64,000 nt of DNA from Halobacillus aidingensis. Its GTDB lineage: Bacteria; Bacillota; Bacilli; Bacillales; Halobacillaceae. A program made the position numbers and the translations under genes. The number at the start of each line of letters is the position of its first letter. Position 1 is the stretch's first letter. Under the pieces are notes generated by a model. It searched no databases. It was not told the origin of the DNA and saw only the letters and a program-made list of their open reading frames with translations. The stretch spans positions 34,545 through 98,544 of the forward strand of contig NZ_FNIZ01000016.1 of assembly GCF_900104185.1 (NCBI RefSeq), read 5' to 3'. This document shows positions 8,781 through 18,070 of this stretch, one piece after another.

Positions 8781-9629
8781 ATGATCCAGAAGCGTTACGC
8801 TGACTTTCACATCAAGGTTCTGACCGCCGCCTCGATATACTCCCTGAAGTGGACTGACATCAGCATAATCCCTTCCTGTACCAATTCTGATGTGCTGTTC
8901 TAACGCTTCCACATTGTTCGTAGGATCCAAACCAATCCAGCCGATTCCGGGTACCATCACTTCCACCCAAGCATGTGTGGCCGCATCACCCACAAGCGCT
9001 GAATCTTCTCCGACATACAGGTAACCACTCACATAACGGGCTGGTATCCCCTGTGATCTTAAGACCCCAATCATAACGTGTGCATAATCCTGGCACACCC
9101 CGCTCCTTAACGGCCATGATTCGTAGGCCTTGGTATTGACCTGGGTTGTCGTCGTATCGTACCGGATCGATTGATTGATGTACTCCATCAACCTTAAAGA
9201 AAAGCGGATTGGATCGCTGGCGTCTCCAACTTCATTGAAAATTTCTTCGATTTGTTCTTTATACAAGAATGTATACGGTGTTTCATTCAAATAAGCCAAG
9301 TAATGGCGACGGAAAAGTTCCGAGTGAAAGATTGTACGCATTTCATCCGAACATTCGATCATACGGATGAATGGACTTTTTTGAATGCTGACCGTCGATG
9401 TCGTTTTTAATGTTAAATGTTCATGCTTCTCAGGAATGAAAAAAGTCTCCACATGGTTCCCCCATAGATCGATATGTTCTTTCGTCATCGATCCTGGAGT
9501 GATTTCAGTCCGGTAAGCAAGCAGCCTCTGACATTCATCCGTCCTCGGTTTCAGGCGGATATGATTCATGCTCTGATCGACAAAATTATCATAATAAAAC
9601 GTATTGGTGTGCTCAATTTGGAATTTCAC
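8778..9629 (-). CDS. Transglutaminase-like cysteine protease family protein
   Basis: Protein of 283 residues. Residues 1-110 form the bacterial transglutaminase N-terminal region (MKFQIEHTNTFYYDNFV), followed by the transglutaminase-like core with the triad Cys in SGVCQDYAH, His in THAWVEV and Asp in GLDPTNN. Such proteins are thought to cleave or transfer amide bonds. It starts with GTG after AGGAGG and is the last gene of a three-gene operon with an alpha-E protein and a circularly permuted ATP-grasp enzyme, a combination repeatedly found in bacteria and proposed to make and process a peptide or peptide-tagged product. The product is unknown. Confidence 0.92.
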   Translation of the reverse strand: MKFQIEHTNTFYYDNFVDQSMNHIRLKPRTDECQRLLAYRTEITPGSMTKEHIDLWGNHVETFFIPEKHEHLTLKTTSTVSIQKSPFIRMIECSDEMRTIFHSELFRRHYLAYLNETPYTFLYKEQIEEIFNEVGDASDPIRFSLRLMEYINQSIRYDTTTTQVNTKAYESWPLRSGVCQDYAHVMIGVLRSQGIPARYVSGYLYVGEDSALVGDAATHAWVEVMVPGIGWIGLDPTNNVEALEQHIRIGTGRDYADVSPLQGVYRGGGQNLDVKVSVTLLDH

Positions 9630-9652
9630 AGCGTATTCCTCCTGGATAGCCT

Positions 9653-10615
9653 TTACTTGGCGTGTACGGGTTCAATTAAATAATAGGTTTGTGAGAACAT
9701 GCGACTCAGTGTCATGCATCGATCTTGGAAGTGGTCGAGAAACGACATCAGCTCATTCATATCCATCTCCTCAATGTTCGTACTCGTAATTTCTTCCTGA
9801 ATGAGTTCAAGCATTTGGAAAAGATCCTCAGAATAGTGAGAGATTTTCCCACCTTCAAGCTTGTCAACCGCTTCGAGGACATGATCCATACAGTATCGGA
9901 TCGATCTTGGGAACGTCCTCTCTTTAATTAAAAAGCTGAGGACATGCTTCGATTCCATTGTAGGTGGGTGTTCTTTAATATACGCATCATATCCATTCAG
10001 AAACTGCAGAGCTGTCAGCCAATAATAGTAATGATCTGTCGGGATATCGGCTTCTTTTCTGTTCTTTTCACAGGTCACATTCAATATTCTTGCTGTTTTC
10101 TCAGCGCGCTCCAACCATTTCCCAACTTTAATAAAAGTATAAGGAGTTCCACGGCTCATACTGGACTCAATGACTCCTTGTGATGTCATCGAAGTTTTAA
10201 TCACTTGAGCCAAGTAATCCTGGGTATGCTGCCTCGTATTCGGGAGCTCCTGCCAATCCTTTTGGTCCAAATGGAATGCATTTAACACTTCCCAAAGTTC
10301 TTCGGGAAGGATATCCCTTGTCGAACGGGCATTCTCTCGGGCATAATTCATGCTATTCATAAGAGAATTGACGTTAAATGGACTGATGGTCAAGTATTGG
10401 ATCAGTGTTTCCCTGTCTAAACGATCGTACAGGTTGTAATAATCTTTCGCGGACGCACAGACTTCCACAATTTCTTCCCAGTCCCGATCCGCTGCCTCCT
10501 GATTTTGTGCCTCCAACATATGAATGAGCTGGACACTGAGTACCCTTGCATTGTTTTCGGCTCGTTCTATGTTTCGGGACATCCAGTAAAGAGAATCTGC
10601 TACACGACTAAGCAT
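9653..10615 (-). CDS. Alpha-E domain protein
   Basis: An all-helical protein of 320 residues that starts MLSRVADSLYWMSRNIERAEN, the signature of the alpha-E (DUF403) family. Its biochemical role is not established; it always travels with ATP-grasp and transglutaminase partners. The ATG at 10615 overlaps the end of the upstream ATP-grasp gene by 8 bases, indicating translational coupling; a GTG 12 bases earlier is possible but lacks a better site. The gap to the downstream transglutaminase gene is 23 bp. Confidence 0.9.
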   Translation of the reverse strand: MLSRVADSLYWMSRNIERAENNARVLSVQLIHMLEAQNQEAADRDWEEIVEVCASAKDYYNLYDRLDRETLIQYLTISPFNVNSLMNSMNYARENARSTRDILPEELWEVLNAFHLDQKDWQELPNTRQHTQDYLAQVIKTSMTSQGVIESSMSRGTPYTFIKVGKWLERAEKTARILNVTCEKNRKEADIPTDHYYYWLTALQFLNGYDAYIKEHPPTMESKHVLSFLIKERTFPRSIRYCMDHVLEAVDKLEGGKISHYSEDLFQMLELIQEEITSTNIEEMDMNELMSFLDHFQDRCMTLSRMFSQTYYLIEPVHAK

Positions 10616-12068
10616 GTTGATCACCACTTTCTGTCAAGATCCACGTATCTTTTCCTCCCCCACCCTGAGAGGAGTTCACAACAAGGGAGCCTTCTTTAAG
10701 AGCTACTCGTGATAACCCTCCAGGAAGTACATTCGTCTTTTCTCCATTCATGACAAACACGCGTAAATCTACATGACATGGATAAAATCTACCTTCCTGA
10801 TACGCAGGAGCCCTTGATAATTTAATGGTCGGTTGAGCGATATATTGATGAGGATTTTCTATAATTTTCTTCTTGAACGCCTCACGTTCACTTTCATCCG
10901 ACTGCGGACCAATTAACATATCATACCCGCCTGACGCACCGACATTTTTCACAACCAGTTCATGAATGTGATCCAGCACATAATCCAGACGTTCAGGATC
11001 ACTAAGGAAGTATGTTTCAACGTTCGGGATAATCGGATCTTCCCCAAGGTAGAAGCGGATCATATCAGGTACATAAACATACATCGCCTTGTCATCGGCA
11101 ACGCCATTGCCTATGCCGTTAAGTATCGATACATTTCCTTTTCGATAAGCCCTGAGCAACCCGGGTACTCCGAGAGCAGAGTCAGGACGGAACGCTTCCG
11201 GATCAAGGAAATCATCGTCAATTCTTCTATAAATGATATCCACACGTTTTAACCCTTTGATGGTCTTCATGTAAACAACATCATCTTTGACAATCATATC
11301 TCTTCCTTCTACCAGTTCAATTCCCATCTGTTGAGCAAGAAAGACATGGTCATAATAAGCAGAATTATAAATCCCCGGCGTCAATAAAACAGCGGTGGGC
11401 GATTTATGAGGGTTTGCATTGGCAGGCAGATGGCTGGTTACCGCCTGGTGAAGTTCTGACAACTGATGCTCCAATGTTTCGATAGAATGTTGGAAGAACA
11501 ATTCGGGGTACACTTGTCTCATAACATACCGATTTTGGAAAACATAAGACATTCCTGAAGGATTACGCAAGTTATCTTCCAATACCCGGTATTGACCCTT
11601 TTCATCTCTAATTAAATCTACTCCTGCAAGGAATATATGGTTCCTTAAAGGGATATCTATGCCACTGACTTGTTTGTTGTAGTAATAAGGATTGTTCTCG
11701 ATCAACTCTCTCGGAATGACTCCCGCTTCTACAATTTCCTGATCATGATAAATATCTTCTAAAAAATTATTGAGCGCGGTCATCCGCTGCTTCATCCCTT
11801 TTTCAATCTCTTCCCAATCTTGCCTCGGAATGATGATCGGAACAAAGTCAAACGGCATCGTTCTCTCTGTACCTCCTGTGTGGTTGTACACGGTGAATGT
11901 AATGCCTTGTCTAAGAAAATTAAGCTGAGCTGTTTCATGCTTTTTCATCAAATCGCGTTCTGTAAATTGATTGACCAGTTGATAAAACCATTGGTAGTGT
12001 TTCTTCGGCTCACCACCCTGTTTCATCATTTCATCAAAGTAAACACCCGTTTGATAATTAGTTAGCAC
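10608..12068 (-). CDS. Circularly permuted type 2 ATP-grasp protein
   Basis: First gene of the operon; 486 residues. The family segments PRELIENNPYYY, LEDNLRNPSGMSYVFQNR and KNVGASGGYDMLIGP are present, with HVDLRVFV and LPGGLSRVA near the C-terminus. Members of this family are predicted ATP-dependent ligases forming amide bonds through an acyl-phosphate intermediate. It begins with GTG behind GGAGGAGAGG. Together with the alpha-E and transglutaminase proteins it forms an uncharacterised peptide-ligation cassette; the substrate cannot be inferred. Confidence 0.9.
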   Translation of the reverse strand: MLTNYQTGVYFDEMMKQGGEPKKHYQWFYQLVNQFTERDLMKKHETAQLNFLRQGITFTVYNHTGGTERTMPFDFVPIIIPRQDWEEIEKGMKQRMTALNNFLEDIYHDQEIVEAGVIPRELIENNPYYYNKQVSGIDIPLRNHIFLAGVDLIRDEKGQYRVLEDNLRNPSGMSYVFQNRYVMRQVYPELFFQHSIETLEHQLSELHQAVTSHLPANANPHKSPTAVLLTPGIYNSAYYDHVFLAQQMGIELVEGRDMIVKDDVVYMKTIKGLKRVDIIYRRIDDDFLDPEAFRPDSALGVPGLLRAYRKGNVSILNGIGNGVADDKAMYVYVPDMIRFYLGEDPIIPNVETYFLSDPERLDYVLDHIHELVVKNVGASGGYDMLIGPQSDESEREAFKKKIIENPHQYIAQPTIKLSRAPAYQEGRFYPCHVDLRVFVMNGEKTNVLPGGLSRVALKEGSLVVNSSQGGGGKDTWILTESGDQHA

Positions 12069-12176
12069 GACCTCTCCTCCATTCCTACTTACTACAAATC
12101 CTTTACCCTTAGTTTACTCCACCCACTCATAAATTGTAAGAAAATTTACACAACAATTGTCGTTTCTTATGAGAGT

Positions 12177-12745
12177 TATTAAAGTAAATGGCAAGATTGT
12201 GGAAGACTCTGTTTCGAGATTTTTGTGTAAGTGGATAGGGCTGCGGGGAATGACTCGCTTTCCGCGGGAGCGCGTTGAGCCTCCTCGGACTCCGTCCTGC
12301 GGGGTCTCACCTAGCACTCTTTTCCCGCAGGAGTCTCGCCATTCCCCTCCGCCCTTTTACCATGGAAGTGTCTCGAAACCATTTCTCGGAAACTCTGCTG
12401 GTATGCTCAAGCGAAGTGGATAATATAATACTCTCCCCAGTGTGAATCCGAATATGAAAGCTTGATATAGAGCGCTTTATTCCTGCATCTAAGTGAGGGT
12501 GGGAGACGCACCATTGTGGTAAAGGGGTTCGTTTCTCACATGCATCGAATGGGGTGGTTGGGAAGCTGCGAGACTCCCGTGGGAGAAGGAGATAGGCGAG
12601 ATCCCGGAAGGCGATAGCCTGAGGAAGCTCGGCGCTCCCCCACAGGAAAGCGAGTGGCTTCTCAACCACCCCTGACTCCCATTCCGGCAAACACGAACCC
12701 CGGTTATCTCGAAATCGAGTCTTCCATAAACGGGAGCTTAAGTGA
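12177..12745. repeat. Bipartite intergenic repeat, copy E3 (module B + inverted module A)
   Basis: About 570 bp filling the gap between the ATP-grasp and oxidoreductase genes. Module B (about 12201-12390) starts GAAGACTCTGTTTCGAGA and has the apical stem GGAC / GTCC. Module A (about 12500-12726, inverted) has the arms GGGGTTCGTTT / AACACGAACCCC and the apical stem AGGCG / CGCCT. The linker holds AAGCTTGATATAGAGCGCTT, also seen in the other A+B copies. The edges ATGGCAAGATTGTGGAAG and CGGGAGCTTAAGTG match the family. No gene is present. Confidence 0.83.
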
Positions 12746-12776
12746 AAACTACGTAGAGGTTTTCTGATGAAAGACG

Positions 12777-12810
12777 GACCAGCTCATCTGTTTTAAGGGA
12801 TGAGCTGGTC
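12777..12810 (-). terminator. Hairpin downstream of the oxidoreductase gene
   Basis: Perfect 12-bp inverted repeat GACCAGCTCATC / GATGAGCTGGTC. The U tract is weak, so termination is likely but not certain. Confidence 0.55.
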
Positions 12811-12829
12811 CGGTGGGAAATGGTAGACA

Positions 12830-13765
12830 TTATTTGATGTTGATGACAATTTTACCTTTGGCGTGGTGGGTTTCGCTGACGCTATGGGCTTCTTTTAGAC
12901 CTTCCTCGCTGAGGTCGAAACGATGTCCGATGACAGATACTAAATCTCCTTCTTCCATCATGGAAGCGAGTTTTGTCAGTTTCTCTCCGCTCGGCTCAAG
13001 CCAGACGAATCCTGCTTTCACTCCATGTTTGGCAGCGAGGTCTTCATCCGGTGGCTGGACAATGGACGGAAGACGCCCACCTTCTTTCAGGACAGAAAAG
13101 CTTTTTTCCTGGATTTCTCCACCAAGAGTATCAAGGACGATATCGTAATCACTTAACACCTCTGAGAATTCCTCTTCTTTATAATTGATAAAACGATCGA
13201 CACCCAGTTTCTCTACCCACTCCTGGTTCTTTCCACTGGCTGTCGCTGCTACATAAGCACCTTTTTGCTTCGCAATTTGAATGGCATAATGGCCGACACC
13301 ACCTGACCCTGCATGTATGAGCACATGGTCTCCTTCCTGGATATCGCTAAAATCCACTAAACATTGCCATGCAGTAAGTCCTGCCAATGGCACCGCTGCC
13401 GCTTCCTCAAAAGAAACGTTCTCAGGAAGATGTGCTAGAAGATGTTCATCCACTGCTGTGTACTCTGCATACGTTCCGAATCGTGTTGTATCCGGACGAG
13501 CAAAAACTCGATCTCCTACTTTGAAGTTTTCCACTGCAGAACCAATCTCTGCGACGATTCCTGCAGCATCCCATCCTAAAATGATAGGAAAATCAAAGTC
13601 CAGCATTTCTTTTAAGTAACCTTCCCTAAGCTTCCAGTCGATGGGATTGATCGATGTTGCGTGCAATTCCACGATGACCTGGTTCTCATTTGGAACAGGA
13701 AAATCCACGTCTTTTTCTTTTAGTTGATTTCTATCTCCATATTGCTCAATAACAATGGCTTTCAT
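12830..13765 (-). CDS. NADPH:quinone-type oxidoreductase of the MDR superfamily
   Basis: Zinc-free medium-chain dehydrogenase/reductase of 311 residues. The GroES-like N-terminal part carries HATSINPIDWKLREG; the nucleotide-binding motif is HAGSGGVGHYAIQIAK (about residues 147-162), which binds NADPH. No catalytic zinc cysteines are visible. It probably reduces quinones or enones with NADPH. The ATG at 13765 follows AAGGAG ten bases upstream; longer upstream frames have no site. It is divergent from recQ with a gap of about 110 bp that must hold both promoters. Confidence 0.87.
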   Translation of the reverse strand: MKAIVIEQYGDRNQLKEKDVDFPVPNENQVIVELHATSINPIDWKLREGYLKEMLDFDFPIILGWDAAGIVAEIGSAVENFKVGDRVFARPDTTRFGTYAEYTAVDEHLLAHLPENVSFEEAAAVPLAGLTAWQCLVDFSDIQEGDHVLIHAGSGGVGHYAIQIAKQKGAYVAATASGKNQEWVEKLGVDRFINYKEEEFSEVLSDYDIVLDTLGGEIQEKSFSVLKEGGRLPSIVQPPDEDLAAKHGVKAGFVWLEPSGEKLTKLASMMEEGDLVSVIGHRFDLSEEGLKEAHSVSETHHAKGKIVINIK

Positions 13766-13877
13766 ATTATAATCGCTCCTTTTAAGAGGTATGACTTCTA
13801 TAGTTTTCCCCACAGTTTTCACGTGAAACATGATAAGATGTGGAAGAAAGAAGATTATGTATAAAAGGATGATCACG

Positions 13878-16019
13878 ATGATTCAACAGGCCGAAAAAAT
13901 TCTCCACCAATACTACGGTTATTCCTCGTTCCGCCCTGGTCAAAAAGAGGCCATTACTCATGTTTTAGATCAAAAGAACACACTGGCCGTCATGCCGACA
14001 GGAGGCGGAAAATCCCTCTGCTATCAAATCCCCGGACTCACTTTGCAAGGAACAGCGATCATCATATCCCCCTTGATTTCTTTGATGAAAGACCAAGTGG
14101 ATGCCCTCCATTCCTATGGGGTGGCCGCTACTTATATTAATAGCTCCCTTTCTCATACAGAGCAGCAACAAAGGCTGCGGGATATGGAAAACGGCCGCTA
14201 TTCCTTTGTGTATGTCGCTCCTGAACGGTTTGACTCACCCAACTTTTTGGCCGCTATCAACAGCATTCCCCTTTCGTTGATTGCCTTTGATGAAGCGCAC
14301 TGTATTTCCCAATGGGGACATGACTTCCGTCCAAGCTACCGATCGATTGTTCCTACCTTGAAAAAAGTTGCAAACCTTCCTGTCCTTATGGCTCTAACCG
14401 CTACCGCGACCCAGGAAGTAATTAAGGACATTAAAGAGTTGATCGATGTCGAGGATACAAACGTCATTAATACTGGATTCGCAAGGGACAACTTATCTTT
14501 TCGTATTATCAAAGGCCGTGACAAACGAGAATTCATCAGCGAATATTTGACTCAGATTCCCAATGAATCCGGCATCATCTATACAGCCACACGAAAAGAT
14601 GCTGACCAGCTTCATTACCTTTTAACGAAAAAAGGATTTGCTGCTGGAAAATATCACGCAGGAATGACAGAGCATCAAAGAAAGCAAGCACAGATGGATT
14701 TCGTTCAGGATGAAATCACCACGATGATTGCAACCAACGCCTTCGGGATGGGCATCGATAAATCAAATGTCCGTTATGTTATTCACTATTCCATGCCGAT
14801 GAATATTGAATCTTATTACCAGGAAGCTGGTCGTGCCGGCCGTGATGGTGAGCCTGGTGATTGTGTATTGCTCTTTTCAAGTCAGGATATCAACCTGCAA
14901 CGGTTTTTGATCGACCAGTCACCAAATGAAGAAAAGAAAAAGGATGAGTACACGAAACTCCAGGCGATGGTGAATTATTGCCATACCCACTCCTGTTTGC
15001 AGCAATACATTCTTGACTATTTTGATGATCCGACAGAATCCGAGCCTTGTGGTAAATGTACGAATTGCACCCACGATGGTGAAGAGCAGGATATGACAAA
15101 AGAAGCGCAAATGGTATTATCCTGTGTGAAACGTATGGGCGAAAGGTTCGGAGCCGGCCTGACAGCGAAGGTACTCAAAGGTTCTTCTGACCAAAAAGTG
15201 AAACAGTTTCGATTCCAAGATTTATCGACCTATGGCATTATGCCGAATTATACAGAAAAAGAATTAACTCGATTCATTCAGTTTTTAACGGCGGAAGGCT
15301 ACCTATCGACAGGCGAAGGACGTTATCCTTCATTAAAGTTGACGAATGAAGCCGTTTCTGTCATTAAAGGCAACCAGCCTGTTCTTATGCTTGTTGAATC
15401 CACAACGAAAAAACAGAAAACCGAATACAATGAGCAATACTTCGAAGAGTTGCGACAGTTACGTAAATCGATTGCAGATGAAAGCAACCTTCCCCCTTAC
15501 GTCATCTTCTCTGATGCCACACTCAAAGACTTGACCATCTATCTCCCAGAAAGCAAAGAAGAGATGATGAACATCAAAGGAATAGGGGAGCAGAAATTCG
15601 AGAAGTATGGAGAACAGTTTCTTGAGAAATTACGACCTTGGGCACAAGAGACGGAGACGAAGCCTACGCCGGTTCGTTCGACCGAACCTTCAATCCAACA
15701 GAAAGACCCGTTTGATGACCGCCCCAGTCACCATATTTCTTACGACCTTTGGATACAAGGAAATGATGTGAAAGACATAGCCAAAGAAAGGGGTATAGGC
15801 AAACAAACGATTGAGAACCATATTTTCCGAGCTGGAAAAGAAGGAAATGAGATCGATTGGAGCCGATGGTTTGATGAAGAACAAGAAAGCAACATTGTGC
15901 AGGCCTATGATCAAATGGAGGAACATAAATTGAAACCCTTGAAAGAATCTCTGCCTGAGGGGTATTCCTACTCTATGATCAAGGCCGTCCTTGTGAAGCA
16001 TAACTTGATGGATGAATGA
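13878..16019 (+). CDS. recQ: ATP-dependent DNA helicase RecQ
   Basis: A 713-residue 3'-5' DNA helicase for recombination and fork repair. Domains in order: DEAD helicase core with Walker A MPTGGGKSLCYQ (near residue 35), FDEAHC box and SHTEQQ; helicase C with QEAGRAGRDGEPG; the RQC zinc region with Cys residues in EPCGKCTNC; an HRDC domain at about residues 510-590 (LRKSIADESNLPPYVIFSD); and a C-terminal winged-helix-like domain. The ATG at 13878 has AAAGGAT upstream. kynU follows after only 19 bp, so the kyn genes may be read with recQ. Confidence 0.94.
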   Translation: MIQQAEKILHQYYGYSSFRPGQKEAITHVLDQKNTLAVMPTGGGKSLCYQIPGLTLQGTAIIISPLISLMKDQVDALHSYGVAATYINSSLSHTEQQQRLRDMENGRYSFVYVAPERFDSPNFLAAINSIPLSLIAFDEAHCISQWGHDFRPSYRSIVPTLKKVANLPVLMALTATATQEVIKDIKELIDVEDTNVINTGFARDNLSFRIIKGRDKREFISEYLTQIPNESGIIYTATRKDADQLHYLLTKKGFAAGKYHAGMTEHQRKQAQMDFVQDEITTMIATNAFGMGIDKSNVRYVIHYSMPMNIESYYQEAGRAGRDGEPGDCVLLFSSQDINLQRFLIDQSPNEEKKKDEYTKLQAMVNYCHTHSCLQQYILDYFDDPTESEPCGKCTNCTHDGEEQDMTKEAQMVLSCVKRMGERFGAGLTAKVLKGSSDQKVKQFRFQDLSTYGIMPNYTEKELTRFIQFLTAEGYLSTGEGRYPSLKLTNEAVSVIKGNQPVLMLVESTTKKQKTEYNEQYFEELRQLRKSIADESNLPPYVIFSDATLKDLTIYLPESKEEMMNIKGIGEQKFEKYGEQFLEKLRPWAQETETKPTPVRSTEPSIQQKDPFDDRPSHHISYDLWIQGNDVKDIAKERGIGKQTIENHIFRAGKEGNEIDWSRWFDEEQESNIVQAYDQMEEHKLKPLKESLPEGYSYSMIKAVLVKHNLMDE

Positions 16020-16038
16020 TAGTTGAGGAGGAAGATTT

Positions 16039-17316
16039 ATGACTAAACCTGTAATCTCAAGAGAAGATGTAAAAGCATTGGACCAACATGACCCGCTTCA
16101 ACCTTTCAAACGTGAATTTTACCAAGAAAGATTTTATTACATGGATGGAAATTCCCTAGGTCTGCTTTCGAAACGTTCTGAAGAAACCCTCTCAACCTCC
16201 CTGAATGATTGGAAGAAACATGCCATCGGAGGATGGACCGAAGGAGAAGAACCTTGGTTTTACATGTCAGAAAAAATCGGGGCACTGACTGCTCCTCTCA
16301 TCGGGGCGAAACCAGAAGAAGTCATCAATACCGGTTCTATTACATCAAATATTCATCAGTTGCTGGCGACGTTTTATAAGCCAGAAGGAAAACGGACGAA
16401 AATCCTCGCAGATGAACTAAACTTCCCGTCTGACATTCACGCCATGAAGAGCCAAATCAAATGGCACGGGTTAGACCCGGAAGAACACTTGATTCGTGTC
16501 CAAAGTGTGGATGGCTATACGTTATCGGAAGATACCATCATCAAAGAAATGGACGAAGACATCGCTGTACTTCTCCTGCCTTCCGTTTTATATCGTAGTG
16601 GCCAACTGCTCGATATTGAAAAAATAACAAGGGCAGCTCATGAATATGGCATCATCGTTGGCTTTGACCTTGCCCACTCGATCGGTGCTCTTCCTCACCG
16701 CTTGAACGAATGGGGCGTCGACTTTGCTGTCTGGTGTACGTATAAGTATTTGAACAGTGGACCTGGCGGGGTCGGCGGACTGTATGTGAACAAAAAACAC
16801 CTCGGCAAAAGCCCAGGACTTGCAGGTTGGTTCAGTTCGGACAAAGACAAGCAGTTCGATATGAGCCACGAACTAACTCCTGCAGAAACCGCAGGAGCAT
16901 TCCAAATCGGAACGCCTCATGTGCTCAGTTCAGCGCCTCTCATAGGGTCATTGGAACTTTTTGAAGAAGCGGGCATTCAACAGATTAGAGAAAAATCACT
17001 AAAGCTCACTCGTTTACTGATGGACCTTATCCACCAGGAGCTTTCAGGTTATGGCTTCAAAATCGGCAACCCTTTGAATGATGAAAGCCGTGGAGGCCAT
17101 GTCTGTCTCGTCCATGACGAGGCGGCAAGTATCTGTAAAGCATTAAAACAAGAAGCCATCATTCCCGACTTCCGTTCACCGAATGTCATCCGCCTTGCCC
17201 CGATCGCTTTTTATACGTCTTACGAAGATGTGTATGACGTCGTGTTACGCTTGAAAGACATCATGGAGAATGAAAAACAAAAGCAATTCAAAAATGAAAG
17301 AGACACCATCGCCTAA
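16039..17316 (+). CDS. kynU: Kynureninase
   Basis: PLP enzyme (425 residues) that cleaves L-kynurenine to anthranilate and alanine. The family segments are [11 protein letters not shown], the lysine-containing [20 protein letters not shown] (PLP Schiff-base lysine in TYKYLN) and the C-terminal [27 protein letters not shown] lies ahead of the ATG. It is followed directly by kynB, whose ribosome site starts at its stop codon. The first enzyme of the route, tryptophan 2,3-dioxygenase, is not in this window. Confidence 0.93.
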   Translation: MTKPVISREDVKALDQHDPLQPFKREFYQERFYYMDGNSLGLLSKRSEETLSTSLNDWKKHAIGGWTEGEEPWFYMSEKIGALTAPLIGAKPEEVINTGSITSNIHQLLATFYKPEGKRTKILADELNFPSDIHAMKSQIKWHGLDPEEHLIRVQSVDGYTLSEDTIIKEMDEDIAVLLLPSVLYRSGQLLDIEKITRAAHEYGIIVGFDLAHSIGALPHRLNEWGVDFAVWCTYKYLNSGPGGVGGLYVNKKHLGKSPGLAGWFSSDKDKQFDMSHELTPAETAGAFQIGTPHVLSSAPLIGSLELFEEAGIQQIREKSLKLTRLLMDLIHQELSGYGFKIGNPLNDESRGGHVCLVHDEAASICKALKQEAIIPDFRSPNVIRLAPIAFYTSYEDVYDVVLRLKDIMENEKQKQFKNERDTIA

Positions 17317-17330
17317 GGAGGTTTGTGATA

Positions 17331-17960
17331 ATGAAATTTATCGATATTACAATGCCACTGAACAATGATACGCCTCCCTGGCCGGGAGACGAGCCGTTTG
17401 AATACAAGCTGACGTGGTCCATGGAAGATACGGGATCGGTCAATGTCGGCCAATTCAAAGGCAGCAACCATATTGGGACCCACGTGGATGCCCCCTATCA
17501 CTATGATTCAGCTGGCTTAAAAATCGCAGATCTTCCCGTCGATCGATTTTCCGGTCAAGCTCTGGTCGTTTCCGTAAAAGATGACCCTGTCATCACTAAA
17601 AAGCTGTTGGAAGGCGTAGACTTGAGTCAGGTAAGTAAAGTTTTGTTCCATACGGACAGTTGGAAAGACCGCACCCGCTTCCCTGATCATTACACGGTCA
17701 TCGGTGATGATGTAGGTCCATTTTTAAAAAAGCAAGGCATCGACCTTATCGGCATCGATACTCCTTCTGTTGACCCTGAAACAAGTAAAGAGTTGAAAGG
17801 CCATCACACGCTGTACCAGAATGATATCCTGATTCTTGAAGGGATTGATCTTTCTCAGGTGTCGCAAGGAGTTTATGAGCTTTTTGCTTTTCCATTAAAA
17901 ATGGAGCAAGCCGACGGCAGCCCCGTCCGCGCCGTCTTACGAACCATCGAAGCATCCTAG
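17331..17960 (+). CDS. kynB: Kynurenine formamidase (cyclase family)
   Basis: Metal-dependent hydrolase of 209 residues that converts N-formylkynurenine to kynurenine. It has the cyclase-family metal site GTHVDAPYHYD and the opening FIDITMPLNNDTPPWPGD, both typical of bacterial KynB. The ATG at 17331 is chosen because AAGGAGG overlaps the kynU stop nine bases upstream. KynB acts just before KynU, so the pair turns formylkynurenine into anthranilate. Confidence 0.93.
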   Translation: MKFIDITMPLNNDTPPWPGDEPFEYKLTWSMEDTGSVNVGQFKGSNHIGTHVDAPYHYDSAGLKIADLPVDRFSGQALVVSVKDDPVITKKLLEGVDLSQVSKVLFHTDSWKDRTRFPDHYTVIGDDVGPFLKKQGIDLIGIDTPSVDPETSKELKGHHTLYQNDILILEGIDLSQVSQGVYELFAFPLKMEQADGSPVRAVLRTIEAS

Positions 17961-18025
17961 CCTCAAATAAACATCCCGTAATCAAGTTTTCAAAGATACT
18001 GACATATAGCTGAAGATTTTGTACT

Positions 18026-18056
18026 AAAAACACCTAGGGATCCCCTAGGTGTTTTT
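18026..18056. terminator. Bidirectional terminator between kynB and the BCCT gene
   Basis: Hairpin AAAAACACCTAGGG / CCCTAGGTGTTTTT with A and T tracts on both sides, between converging genes. Confidence 0.88.
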
Positions 18057-18070
18057 AGTGTAAGCCTATA

